Of a stretch of DNA of 64,000 nt, positions 8,581-16,895 are shown piece by piece (the first letter of the stretch is position 1; each line of letters begins with the position of its first letter). Origin of the DNA: RGIG7213 sp045540335. GTDB lineage: Bacteria; Bacillota; Clostridia; Oscillospirales; CAG-272. The position numbers were made by a program, and so were the translations under genes. The stretch lies in contig JAZQHC010000010.1 in NCBI GenBank assembly GCA_045540335.1, positions 1 to 64,000 of the forward strand, read 5' to 3'. The notes beneath the pieces were generated by a model. That model was not told the origin of the DNA and searched no databases. It saw nothing but the letters and a program-made list of their open reading frames with translations.

Positions 8581-9666
8581 TCAAAACTTTGCAGGCTTGC
8601 TTGTAAGATATTTTTTAACCATAAGCGCCACCTTGAAAGTAATGGCATGTTCAAATTCACGCAAGTCAAGACCTGTTATTTTTCTGATCTTGTCAAGCCT
8701 GTAAACAAGAGTATTACGGTGAACGAAAAGCTTTCGTGATGTTTCAGACACGTTAAGGTTATTTTCAAAGAATGACTGTATTGTCATCAACGTTTCCCTG
8801 TCGAGCGATTCGAGAGAACCGTTTTTAAAGACCTCCTGCAAGAACATTTCGCACAACGTTGTGGGAAGCTGGTATATAAGCCTGCCTATACCCAGATTTT
8901 CGTATGCAATAATATCTTTTTCGGTATCGAACACCTTTCCTACCTCAAGCGCTACCTGCGCTTCCTTAAAGGAACGTGCAAGATCTTTAACGTTATCCGC
9001 AGCAGAACCGATGCCTATTGCCACCTTAACGAGAAATTCGGAAGAAACGGTGTCGTATATCGACTGGGCTATTTTAAAAACGTCAGACGATTCGTACCCC
9101 GGCTTCATTTCCTTTACCAAAACTATGTCCTGCTCGCCTACGCTGATTACATAATCTTTGTTTTTATCCGGATACATGCTGGAAATAACATCAAAAGGAA
9201 CCGACTCTGTACGGGACAAAAATTTGATAAGTATAACTACCCTCGTTACGTCAGTTGAAAAGTGCAATTCTTTAGATTTTATGTATATATCACTTGGCAA
9301 AATATTGTCAAGGATTATATTTTTAATAAACGAAGCTTTATCATATTTTTCGTCATACAAATTCTTGATATTTGCAAGAGAAACGGAAAGCACCGATGCT
9401 ATTTTATCGGCAATCTTATCTTCCCCTTCTACAAAAACAATATATTCAGCCTTTGATGAATTTCCTATCGGACGATACGTGTATCCCTTAGCAACAACAG
9501 CATCAGTAGTGTACGCCAACTCATCCTTGATGCCTTGACGTGTTTCGCCTATCTTAACAAGCTCTGAACAAGAAACAGTAATACCGTTTTCGTCGATAAC
9601 GCCGATAACCCTATCTACTGCATCCTTCATTTGATGAATAACACCCTGAAACAATCTGTTTGACAT
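8581..9666 (-). CDS. PucR/CdaR-type helix-turn-helix transcriptional regulator
   Basis: A 361-residue protein ending in the characteristic PucR C-terminal HTH (about 300-357): SETSRKLFVHRNTLVYRLDK, then a GLDLREFEHAITFKVAL-like tail. The central part (about 140-270) resembles the CdaR GGDEF-like ligand region. Relatives sense small molecules such as sugar diacids or purine breakdown products; the ligand here is unknown. ATG 9666 was chosen for its GGAGGT site four bases upstream; the frame is open 21 codons further but without support. As the first gene of the ftsEX unit it may autoregulate the operon, which is an inference. Confidence 0.82.
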   Translation of the reverse strand: MSNRLFQGVIHQMKDAVDRVIGVIDENGITVSCSELVKIGETRQGIKDELAYTTDAVVAKGYTYRPIGNSSKAEYIVFVEGEDKIADKIASVLSVSLANIKNLYDEKYDKASFIKNIILDNILPSDIYIKSKELHFSTDVTRVVILIKFLSRTESVPFDVISSMYPDKNKDYVISVGEQDIVLVKEMKPGYESSDVFKIAQSIYDTVSSEFLVKVAIGIGSAADNVKDLARSFKEAQVALEVGKVFDTEKDIIAYENLGIGRLIYQLPTTLCEMFLQEVFKNGSLESLDRETLMTIQSFFENNLNVSETSRKLFVHRNTLVYRLDKIRKITGLDLREFEHAITFKVALMVKKYLTSKPAKF

Positions 9667-9733
9667 ATACACCTCCGCAAAGAGTAAGAAGTAAATTACG
9701 GGGATATTCGATAACATCACCCATATCACAAGT

Positions 9734-9762
9734 ATTTTACACTAACATTTGTTATATTTCAA
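9734..9762 (-). promoter_or_regulatory. promoter of the pucR-ftsEX-lysS unit
   Basis: Read on the minus strand: TTGAAA (9762..9757), 17 bases, TAAAAT (9739..9734). It lies 68 bases before the regulator start at 9666 and is the only good promoter seen for the minus-strand genes down to lysS. Confidence 0.65.
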
Positions 9763-9813
9763 TAAAAAATTAAAAATTTTATATAAATTTTTCGGTCTAT
9801 TTGGTAACAATTT

Positions 9814-9842
9814 AACAAAAACGGCGAATCAGCGCCGTTTTT
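9814..9842 (-). terminator. terminator after rsmE
   Basis: ACGGCG (821-826 of this segment of the 9.8 kb line, i.e. 9821..9826) pairs with CGCCGT (9833..9838), flanked by A and T runs on both sides. On the minus strand it follows the rsmE stop by about ten bases and ends in TTTTTG. Confidence 0.8.
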
Positions 9843-9851
9843 GCCAAGCTT

Positions 9852-10574
9852 CTAAAGCTCTGTTTGATATACAATGCAAGAAAGTGCAAATATGGGGGCA
9901 GTTTCACAACGCAATATACGCTTGCCCAAAGTTACCGCACAGGCGCCGCACTCGACAGCCTGCTGTGCCTCTTCTTCCGTATAGCCGCCTTCCGGACCTA
10001 CAAATACGGACACCTCTTCAAAACGGTTATTAACCAACGCTTCCTTGATAGACAAGGAATTTTCAAGCTCATAACAAAACAATTTAAGCCCTTTTGCCGA
10101 CTTCATCGCATCACCGAAGGAAACGGGCGGATTAACAACAGGTATTATCCCCCTTCCGCTTTGTTTAGCCGCAGATTCTGCTATTTTACAAAGACGTTGG
10201 GTTTTCTTTTCCGACGATTTATCGTCGTATCTTGCAATACATCGTTTGCTGTGCACAAGCGTTATTGATTCTGCACCTATTTCAGTTGCCTTTTGCACTA
10301 CCAAATCCAGCTTATCACCCTTGGCAACGGATTGGTATAAGTGTATTTTAACCGCAGGTTCTATTACCGAGGAGTGCATATCTTCTATAACGGCTATTAT
10401 TTTTTCCTGCGTTATGGAAGATATGACACACTCATACTCTCTTTGTTCTTCGTCGCATACGGTTATTCTTTTACCCGTTTTTGCACGCAGTGATATTCCA
10501 AGATGAACGCAGTCGTCCCCTGTTATATGCACCTCGTTGCCGAGGATATCCTTTTTTTTAATGAAAAAGCGCAT
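9852..10574 (-). CDS. rsmE: 16S rRNA (uracil(1498)-N(3))-methyltransferase RsmE
   Basis: This 240-residue SPOUT-class methyltransferase adds a methyl to N3 of U1498 in 16S rRNA, using S-adenosylmethionine. An N-terminal PUA-like part (opening MRFFIKKKDILGNEVHITGD) is followed by the trefoil-knot domain with VGPEGGYTEEE (about 190) and LGKRILRCETA (about 218), the cofactor-binding loops. Length is normal. Its ATG overlaps the stop of the XRE-cupin gene by one base (TAATG), suggesting coupled translation. Confidence 0.94.
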   Translation of the reverse strand: MRFFIKKKDILGNEVHITGDDCVHLGISLRAKTGKRITVCDEEQREYECVISSITQEKIIAVIEDMHSSVIEPAVKIHLYQSVAKGDKLDLVVQKATEIGAESITLVHSKRCIARYDDKSSEKKTQRLCKIAESAAKQSGRGIIPVVNPPVSFGDAMKSAKGLKLFCYELENSLSIKEALVNNRFEEVSVFVGPEGGYTEEEAQQAVECGACAVTLGKRILRCETAPIFALSCIVYQTEL

Positions 10575-11158
10575 TAGTCTTCTGCTTGCTCGTCAGGTAT
10601 AACGATTGCGAGGAAGCGGCAATCCTGCCCTTCAATGGCAATCATGCCGTGCGGCCATTTGGAATTAAGGTATATACAATCCCCTTCACGAAGTATTTCC
10701 GTTTTATCGTTAACCACCATTTTAAGCGTACCGCTTAATATCATATCAAATTCGTGCCCGTCGTGAACACACATATGTATGGGGGCTTTTTGTTCTTCAT
10801 CGCTGTAAGGTGCAACGACAACGAACGGCTCTATCTTTCTGTCGCCAAAGAGGTACGCCATATTCTGATAAGCAAGGCTTGCGCGCCTTTCAACGGGAAG
10901 CCCTTCGCCCTTTCTGGTTACGGCATAAACGGAAAGCTTGGGTGTTTCGCCCATGATAAGATCAGTTATATCAACGCGGAGCTTTTGCGCACACTTGAAC
11001 AAAAACGATATTGAAATATCCCTTTCGCCGTTTTCGCATTGAATATATTCCTCTTCCGACGTATTGGTAAAGCGCGCCATATCTTCCGTGGTATAGCCTA
11101 AAATATCGCGCAGGTCGGCAAGCCTTTCGCCTATCTGCTTCAAGTTTGAAGTTTCCAT
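10574..11158 (-). CDS. XRE-family regulator with C-terminal cupin domain
   Basis: The 194-residue protein has an N-terminal XRE helix-turn-helix (about 1-65, IGERLADLRDILGYTTEDMA) and a C-terminal cupin (about 115-185) with the motif HMCVHDGHEFDMILSG and WPHGMI. Such two-domain proteins bind a small ligand in the cupin barrel and control nearby genes. ATG 11158 is preceded by GGAGG eight bases upstream. A dedicated promoter lies at 11209..11237. Which genes it controls is unknown; rsmE is the only co-transcribed partner. Confidence 0.85.
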   Translation of the reverse strand: METSNLKQIGERLADLRDILGYTTEDMARFTNTSEEEYIQCENGERDISISFLFKCAQKLRVDITDLIMGETPKLSVYAVTRKGEGLPVERRASLAYQNMAYLFGDRKIEPFVVVAPYSDEEQKAPIHMCVHDGHEFDMILSGTLKMVVNDKTEILREGDCIYLNSKWPHGMIAIEGQDCRFLAIVIPDEQAED

Positions 11159-11208
11159 AAATATATCCTCCATTATGGTTGGTAACAAACATTCTTCTAC
11201 TTATAACA

Positions 11209-11237
11209 AGTATAACACATTACGGCAAATATTTCAA
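11209..11237 (-). promoter_or_regulatory. promoter for the XRE-cupin/rsmE operon
   Basis: On the minus strand TTGAAA (11237..11232), a 17-base spacer, TATACT (11214..11209). The start codon at 11158 is about 50 bases downstream. Confidence 0.7.
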
Positions 11238-11268
11238 TAGATTATTTTGTTAATATTACATATATCGC

Positions 11269-11296
11269 TTGATTTTTTTAAAAAAATCCGTATAAT
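11269..11296 (+). promoter_or_regulatory. promoter for the MurE-like ligase
   Basis: TTGATT (11269..11274), 16 bases, TATAAT (11291..11296), 35 bases before ATG 11332. It is divergent from the promoter of the XRE-cupin gene about 30 bases away, so the regulator could also bind here. Confidence 0.6.
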
Positions 11297-11331
11297 TGTT
11301 CTTAAAGATATGAAAGAAAGTGATTTTGTTT

Positions 11332-12846
11332 ATGAAACACACATTTTTTGATTATTACAAGATGCTTTTCGACAAGGGTCTTGTTTCATATTGCGATCTA
11401 AAAGACAGCGAAAATTCAACCGTTACAGGTATTTGCTATAATTCTTCCCTTTCGAAGGAAGGCTGTCTTTTCGTTTGCAAAGGCGCGGCTTTTAAAGATG
11501 AATATCTTACGGATGCGATAAATCTTGGTGCTTCGTTTTACATTGCAGAAAAAAAATACCCCTCTGCAGGCGAGATACCGTACATAATAGTATCCGACGT
11601 ACGCAAAGCTCTTGCCGCAGTTTCGTGCCTGTTTTTCAACTATCCGTCGGAATCACTCGAAACCTTCGGCGTTACCGGTACTAAGGGCAAAAGCACCATA
11701 TGCCTATTCATCAAGCGCATATTGGACGAATATTACGATTCTATCGATCAACAGCCTTGCGGACTTATATCGACCATTGAAACGTTCGACGGGCTTACAT
11801 ACGGCGAAGCGCAAAACTCCACACCTGAATCGCACGAGCTGCAAAGATTCATGGCAAACGGCGTTGCGTGCGGCGTTAAAGCTTTCGCAATCGAGGTTTC
11901 CAGCCAAGGTATAAAGCAATGCCGAACAGATGGAATAAGCTTTGGCACAGGGGTTTTTATAAATATCGGTTACGACCACATAAGCCCTGCCGAGCACAGC
12001 GATTTTGAAGATTATTTTTCTACGAAGCTTCGCCTTTTCGATTCATGCAAAAGGGCTGTAATAAACATCAGCTGCGAGCATCAGGCACAGGTGATGGAAA
12101 AAGCGTTGTCTTCCGTTGAAACAATAGTTACATTCGGTAAAACACCTGAGGCAGACGTTTATTTTTACGATATGGAAAAGAAAGGCACAAACACAGTTTT
12201 CCGTTGTCGTACCGAAGCTTTCGACGAAGTGTTTGAATTAGCAGTTCCGGGGCTTTTCAATGCCGAAAACGCCGCCGCCGCGATTGCCGCAACCATGCAC
12301 ATGGGGATAAGCCCCGAAATAATACGAAATGCTTTAATAAACACACGCATTCCCGGCAGAATGGAAATGTACACCACGAAAGACGGTAATCTTTCTGTTT
12401 GTATAGACTACGCACATAACACGCTTTCTTTTGAAACGCTGATAAAATCATTGCGGGAAGAATTTCCGGGCAGAAAGCTTATCATGGTATTCGGAACGCC
12501 CGGCGGAAAGGCCTTGAACAGAAGAAAAGATCTGGGCATTGCCTCCGGAAAATTGGCAGATTTTACGTATATTGCATCGGAAGACCCCAACTATGAAGAC
12601 CCAATGCAGATAGCACTTGAGGTTGCCGCACACATAGAATCGGTAGGAGGACAATACGAGATATTAACAAACCGTGAGCAAGCAATAACCGCCGCATTTA
12701 AAAATGCCCCCTCCGGCAGCATAATAATCGTTGCAGGAAAGGGCTGTGAATCTTATACGGTTGTAAACGGCAAAACCCTGCCGTGCCGCAGCGACGACGA
12801 GATCGCGCGCGAGCTTGTTGAAGAATACGATAAACTAACGGTTTGA
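11332..12846 (+). CDS. MurE-like UDP-N-acetylmuramyl-tripeptide synthetase
   Basis: A 504-residue Mur ligase with the ATP loop TGTKGKST (about 113), the central-domain motif NSTPESHELQ and the C-terminal domain with MVFGTPGGKALNRRKDLG. The place of the meso-DAP-selective DNPR motif reads SEDPNYEDP (about 416), so the enzyme may add lysine or another residue, or be a second MurE paralogue. It stands outside any dcw cluster. ATG 11332 is preferred; an in-frame GTG at 11320 lacks a spaced ribosome site. The stop directly abuts that of the convergent folT-type gene, with no terminator between them. Confidence 0.82.
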   Translation: MKHTFFDYYKMLFDKGLVSYCDLKDSENSTVTGICYNSSLSKEGCLFVCKGAAFKDEYLTDAINLGASFYIAEKKYPSAGEIPYIIVSDVRKALAAVSCLFFNYPSESLETFGVTGTKGKSTICLFIKRILDEYYDSIDQQPCGLISTIETFDGLTYGEAQNSTPESHELQRFMANGVACGVKAFAIEVSSQGIKQCRTDGISFGTGVFINIGYDHISPAEHSDFEDYFSTKLRLFDSCKRAVINISCEHQAQVMEKALSSVETIVTFGKTPEADVYFYDMEKKGTNTVFRCRTEAFDEVFELAVPGLFNAENAAAAIAATMHMGISPEIIRNALINTRIPGRMEMYTTKDGNLSVCIDYAHNTLSFETLIKSLREEFPGRKLIMVFGTPGGKALNRRKDLGIASGKLADFTYIASEDPNYEDPMQIALEVAAHIESVGGQYEILTNREQAITAAFKNAPSGSIIIVAGKGCESYTVVNGKTLPCRSDDEIARELVEEYDKLTV

Positions 12847-13623
12847 TTATATTTCGCTTGCATGCTTTTGGGCAAATTTAATTACGAAAAACAGCACTGC
12901 TATTTCAAACGGAAGCAATATCAGATTTTTCATAACGCGTGCAGGCAGCAACGCGATAAACGTTTCCCCGTACAAAACGCTGCAGCAAAACGTATTCAAT
13001 ATTATATTACAAATAAGCGTATCCGCACTTTTTGCGGCTATCACACGCCACAACGGCATTTTGCCTTGCGGCGTGTATTTTTTATATAAAAACAGCCCGT
13101 AAAACATACCGCTTATTAAAGCAGTAACTGTAAAGCCCGGAAAAAGCATGCCGCCTGCAGGATTTACTATGTACCCTAAAAGGTCTGCCGCCGCACCGAA
13201 TGCCATCGCGGTGGTAATACCGTAAAAATGCCCGCAAAGCGCAATAAGCAGATACGTAAACGTTATCTTCATTTCTTGTATCGGCATGATCTCTATCAAA
13301 GAAACCACTGCCGCAAGCGCCAAAAGCAAAGAACAGACTACAAGCTTTCTTGTTTTTTCTTTAGTGGATAAGATTGCATCGCGGCAATATTCGTTACCCA
13401 ATTTAATAACGCACGAAACAACCACCGCTATCAAACCTATAACACCCATTCCCCAAAACAGAACAAACCGTTCCGGCGTGGTGGGAATGATCGCTTTTAC
13501 GGTAAGCGTTGTTCCTTTAACAACGGCATAGGATATCGCCCTTACGGCAAGCGTTATAAACTGAATTATCAGCAATACTATACCGCACATGAACAAATTT
13601 CTGTTGTTTTTTAATTTCAGCAT
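12847..13623 (-). CDS. folT: ECF transporter S component, folate type (FolT-like)
   Basis: The 258-residue integral membrane protein carries the folate-family S-component signature in its C-terminal two thirds (LLIALCGHFYGITTAMAFGA, GFTVTALISGMFYGLFLY, then ICNIILNTF). S components bind a vitamin and dock on a shared EcfAA'T module, which is not in this window. The N-terminal ~85 residues add two helices not found in short FolT proteins (about 170-180 residues). Assignment to folate is strongly supported by the THF riboswitch directly upstream at 13717..13833. Confidence 0.85.
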   Translation of the reverse strand: MLKLKNNRNLFMCGIVLLIIQFITLAVRAISYAVVKGTTLTVKAIIPTTPERFVLFWGMGVIGLIAVVVSCVIKLGNEYCRDAILSTKEKTRKLVVCSLLLALAAVVSLIEIMPIQEMKITFTYLLIALCGHFYGITTAMAFGAAADLLGYIVNPAGGMLFPGFTVTALISGMFYGLFLYKKYTPQGKMPLWRVIAAKSADTLICNIILNTFCCSVLYGETFIALLPARVMKNLILLPFEIAVLFFVIKFAQKHASEI

Positions 13624-13661
13624 ATATACCTCTTTATAGGCAGAGAAAGATTTCCCGTTTT

Positions 13662-13702
13662 AAAAAAACAAGGCGGAAGGAAGTAGGCAAACTTCCCCCG
13701 CC
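13662..13702 (-). terminator. riboswitch-controlled intrinsic terminator
   Basis: On the minus strand GGCGGGGGAAGT (13702..13691) pairs with ACTTCCTTCCGCC (13684..13672), with one bulge, followed by TTGTTTTTTT. It lies between the THF aptamer and the ribosome site of the folT gene, as expected of an expression platform that stops transcription in the ligand-bound state. Confidence 0.85.
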
Positions 13703-13716
13703 GATCATACTATTTA

Positions 13717-13833
13717 CCAGCGGGATGCGGATACAAAACCGCAGCCGCGAAGCGGCAATTCGTTCAGCAGACAACTCCCCGTTCTGCTGACACTGCAACT
13801 TAATGTTGCGTACGCTTTATATCCTACTCTGTT
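13717..13833 (-). ncRNA. tetrahydrofolate (THF) riboswitch aptamer
   Basis: The minus-strand RNA opens with AGAGUAGGAUA, contains a P3-type hairpin (UCAGCAGA paired with UCUGCUGA) whose loop reads ACGGGGAGUUG, is followed by ACGAA, a GCCGC-UUCG-CGGC-like stem, and closes with UUUUGUAUCCGCAUCCCGC. Order and conserved blocks match the THF class (folT motif): GAGUAG at the 5' side, GGGA-U-GUC-type loop then ACGAA, GCGGU and GCAUCC near the end. It precedes a folate-type transporter and a terminator. Recognition is by eye from the known consensus. Confidence 0.85.
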
Positions 13834-13978
13834 TAAAATTATTGTATCACCCTTTTACAAACATTTCTATTGACATTTTGCACAATTTTGCATTACATCT
13901 TTGTGCAATAATAACACATATGTATATAATATAACTACATTATTGATTATATTTTCACAGTTAATCTATAAATGATTG

Positions 13979-14007
13979 TTGAAAATACATCTTTCGTATG
14001 GTAAAAT
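13979..14007 (+). promoter_or_regulatory. promoter for the O-acyltransferase operon
   Basis: TTGAAA (13979..13984), 17 bases, TAAAAT (14002..14007), 30 bases before ATG 14037. Confidence 0.65.
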
Positions 14008-14036
14008 GCCTTAAAACAAATTGTGCAGAGGTATGT

Positions 14037-15455
14037 ATGGTATTTTCAAGTCTTGAATTTCTGTTTCTTTACCTCCCCGTTGCTTTAGGCATTTATTTCT
14101 TATTACCCAACAAGTTCAGAAATATTTGGCTTTTAGCTATAAGCCTTGTGTTTTACGGGTGGGGAGAGCCGGTGTATATTTTCTTGATGATATTCACCAT
14201 CATAGTTGATTACATATGCGGCTATTTTGTAGATAAATTTCGGGAAAATCCAAAAAAAGCAAAAGCCACGCTTGTTATAAGCGTTATAATAAACCTTGCT
14301 ATTTTGGGATTTTTCAAATACTACGATTTTATAGTAGGGAGCATTTTGAATCTTATTCCCGGTGTAAATATTCCTTTACTGGGTCTTGGGCTTCCTATTG
14401 GAATATCGTTTTACACATTCCAGGCTTTATCATATGTTATAGACGTTTACAGAGGCGATGCAAAAGTACAAAAAAAGATCACCTATTTCGGTGCTTACGT
14501 AACGCTTTTTCCCCAGTTAATAGCAGGGCCTATCGTTCGATATAAAGACGTTGACGATCAGCTTAATCAAAGAACCGAAAGTGTTGAGCTTTTTGCTTCC
14601 GGCATAAGAACGTTTATTGCAGGGCTCGGCAAAAAAATAATTTTTGCAAACGCTATAGGCGAGGTTTGGACGTATTTCAGGGATATTCCCACTGATGAAA
14701 GATCCGTTTTAGCGGCATGGTTTGGAATTATATGCTACTCTTTGCAGTTGTATTTTGATTTTTCGGCATACTCTGATATGGCGATCGGCCTTGGTAAAAT
14801 GCTTGGTTTCCGCTTTTTGGAAAACTTTAATTATCCGTACATTTCCAAAAGCATTACGGAATTCTGGCGCAGATGGCATATGTCGCTTTCCACGTGGTTC
14901 AGGGATAACGTTTACTTCCCCCTCGGCGGATCAAGAAACGGTAAATTCAAAACGTATCGCAACTTATTTATCGTTTGGCTGTTGACCGGTATATGGCACG
15001 GCGCATATTGGAACTACATAGCTTGGGGCGTTTACTACGGTATAATTCTTATATTGGAAAAAAGATTTTTGCTGAAATGGCTTGAAAAGATTCCTGCCTT
15101 TTTCAGGCATATTTACACGTTAATTATCGTTCTTTTCGGTTGGTTGCTTTTCGTATTCGAAGACACCTCCGCTGGCATTGCCTACATTAAAAATATGTTT
15201 GGCGTAACAAACGGCGGATTCATAAATGCAACGGACGCATACCAAATAACAAGAAACATAGTTTTCGTTATAATTTTGTGTGTTGCATGCACGCCGTTAC
15301 CGAAAAAGATATTTTACAAGCTTTACTTCAGCGAAAAGAAATGCGGTTCACTTTGGCGTTATGCAGTTCCCGTTGGGGCATTTGCAATTTTTGCAATCAG
15401 CACGGCGTACCTTGTTGATTCCAGCTTTAACCCGTTTTTATATTTCAGATTTTAA
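14037..15455 (+). CDS. MBOAT family membrane O-acyltransferase (AlgI/DltB-like)
   Basis: A 472-residue polytopic protein (about 10-12 helices) with the MBOAT active-site segment LTGIWHGAYWNYIAWG (catalytic His about residue 319) and the YPYISKSITEFWRRWHMS segment typical of AlgI/PatA-like enzymes. These pass acetyl groups from the cytoplasm to glycans outside. ATG 14037 has GAGG five bases upstream; 13 upstream in-frame codons were rejected. The next gene encodes the DHHW partner, so the pair probably acetylates a surface polysaccharide or peptidoglycan. Confidence 0.92.
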   Translation: MVFSSLEFLFLYLPVALGIYFLLPNKFRNIWLLAISLVFYGWGEPVYIFLMIFTIIVDYICGYFVDKFRENPKKAKATLVISVIINLAILGFFKYYDFIVGSILNLIPGVNIPLLGLGLPIGISFYTFQALSYVIDVYRGDAKVQKKITYFGAYVTLFPQLIAGPIVRYKDVDDQLNQRTESVELFASGIRTFIAGLGKKIIFANAIGEVWTYFRDIPTDERSVLAAWFGIICYSLQLYFDFSAYSDMAIGLGKMLGFRFLENFNYPYISKSITEFWRRWHMSLSTWFRDNVYFPLGGSRNGKFKTYRNLFIVWLLTGIWHGAYWNYIAWGVYYGIILILEKRFLLKWLEKIPAFFRHIYTLIIVLFGWLLFVFEDTSAGIAYIKNMFGVTNGGFINATDAYQITRNIVFVIILCVACTPLPKKIFYKLYFSEKKCGSLWRYAVPVGAFAIFAISTAYLVDSSFNPFLYFRF

Positions 15456-15473
15456 CAGAAAGGATAGTTGTTT

Positions 15474-16838
15474 ATGAGTGATAAAAGAAGCGAAGCGGAT
15501 ATCCTGCTTGACAAGCAATTGGAAATGTCCGTTACAACTAAAAAATCGGATATCATCTTATCGGTAATATTTCTTCTTCTGATATTCGGAATAACCATCC
15601 TTTTTTGGGCGTTGCCCGACAATGATTATTCCGGTGCGGAAAAGCGCCAATTAAAGCAATTGCCCGAAATTTCAGCAAGCCGATTTGCAAATGAATTTAA
15701 GCAAGGCTTTAACGAAATTTTTATGACGTACGACGAAAAGCAAGTATTAAATGCAAACGACAGTATGTTTGATGAAATAGCGGAATATTACGCCGATCAA
15801 TTCCCTATCAGGGATAGCCTGCGTGCGTTAAAAGGATACACGGAAATGGTGTTGTTTAAACAACAATCAAACGGCATACTGTTTGCAAACGGCGGATTGG
15901 CAGACCCCGATACCATCACAGGTACTACGGAAAACGAAAACGGCGTTTTAACAGACAGGACAGAGCAAGACGCGTTAAAAACGATTGAAAAAAATGTTGC
16001 TTTTATCAACATTTTAAACAAGCGTCTTGAACAGACTGATACGAAGCTTTTCACAGCAGTAGCAGGCAGAACTATCGACGTTTCCAAAAACGTACTTCCC
16101 TTACTGTATCCTTCAGATAAAAACGATGCCTTTTGGGCGGCATACGATCAAGCCGTAGAAAAAACGGGTATCAACTCAATAGACCTGCTTGAGCAAATGC
16201 GCTATCATGTAGAAAACGGCGAATACGTTTATTATAAAACGGACCATCATTGGACATCTTTGGGTGCTTATTACGCATACGTTGAAATAATGAAGTCCTT
16301 CGGCGAATTGCCGTTAACGCTTGATCACTTTACACAAGAGATCGCAAGCGAAAACTTTTTAGGCACTGTTTATGCATCCGCAGGGGTTGCACCAAATGGC
16401 GCAGATACGATTACCCTTTTCAGATATGACGGAGATGATGAGTTTACAACAACGATTCCCGTAGGTAAAGAAATTACCACTTTAAATGGGTTTTACAACA
16501 CATCATATTTTTCCACTAAAGACCAATATAGTGCGTTTTTGGGTCACGAAAACCCTATTTACGGCGGAAATAACCCAATAACCTTCATCAAGAAAAACAC
16601 AACGGAAAACCGTGAAACACTCGTTTTGATCAAAGACAGCTTCGCACATAGCGTTGCCCCGTTTTTGGCATTCCATTACGATCTTGTGATACTTGATATG
16701 CGTTACTACCTGCCCGATGGAAAAGACTTGAAAACCGTTTTACAATATGCACAGCAAGATAACGTTTCCAAAATACTTATACTTTACAACATGGAAACGT
16801 TTATGAACGACGAAAGCTTAATGCGTATCGTACAGTAA
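15474..16838 (+). CDS. DHHW-family (AlgJ/AlgX-like) SGNH O-acetylation protein
   Basis: The 454-residue protein has one N-terminal membrane anchor (about 25-47) and an extracytoplasmic domain with the DHHW motif (YYKTDHHWTSLGAYYAY, about 253) and a Ser-bearing block LVLIKDSFAHSVAPFL (about 385). In alginate-type systems the partner of the MBOAT protein transfers the acetyl group to the glycan. It follows the MBOAT gene by 18 bases with an AAAGGA site. Together they form a two-gene operon closed by a strong terminator. Confidence 0.9.
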   Translation: MSDKRSEADILLDKQLEMSVTTKKSDIILSVIFLLLIFGITILFWALPDNDYSGAEKRQLKQLPEISASRFANEFKQGFNEIFMTYDEKQVLNANDSMFDEIAEYYADQFPIRDSLRALKGYTEMVLFKQQSNGILFANGGLADPDTITGTTENENGVLTDRTEQDALKTIEKNVAFINILNKRLEQTDTKLFTAVAGRTIDVSKNVLPLLYPSDKNDAFWAAYDQAVEKTGINSIDLLEQMRYHVENGEYVYYKTDHHWTSLGAYYAYVEIMKSFGELPLTLDHFTQEIASENFLGTVYASAGVAPNGADTITLFRYDGDDEFTTTIPVGKEITTLNGFYNTSYFSTKDQYSAFLGHENPIYGGNNPITFIKKNTTENRETLVLIKDSFAHSVAPFLAFHYDLVILDMRYYLPDGKDLKTVLQYAQQDNVSKILILYNMETFMNDESLMRIVQ

Positions 16839-16842
16839 ATAC

Positions 16843-16895
16843 AATAATAAAACAGTCTTTTGCAATGTTACGTTGCAAAAGACTGTTTTATTATT
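16843..16895. terminator. bidirectional terminator with perfect 23-bp stem
   Basis: Arms 16843..16865 and 16873..16895 are exact inverse complements (core AAAACAGTCTTTTGCAA), with a 7-base loop. The right arm contains the stop codon of the converging dnaC/dnaI-like gene. It can serve both convergent units. Confidence 0.85.
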
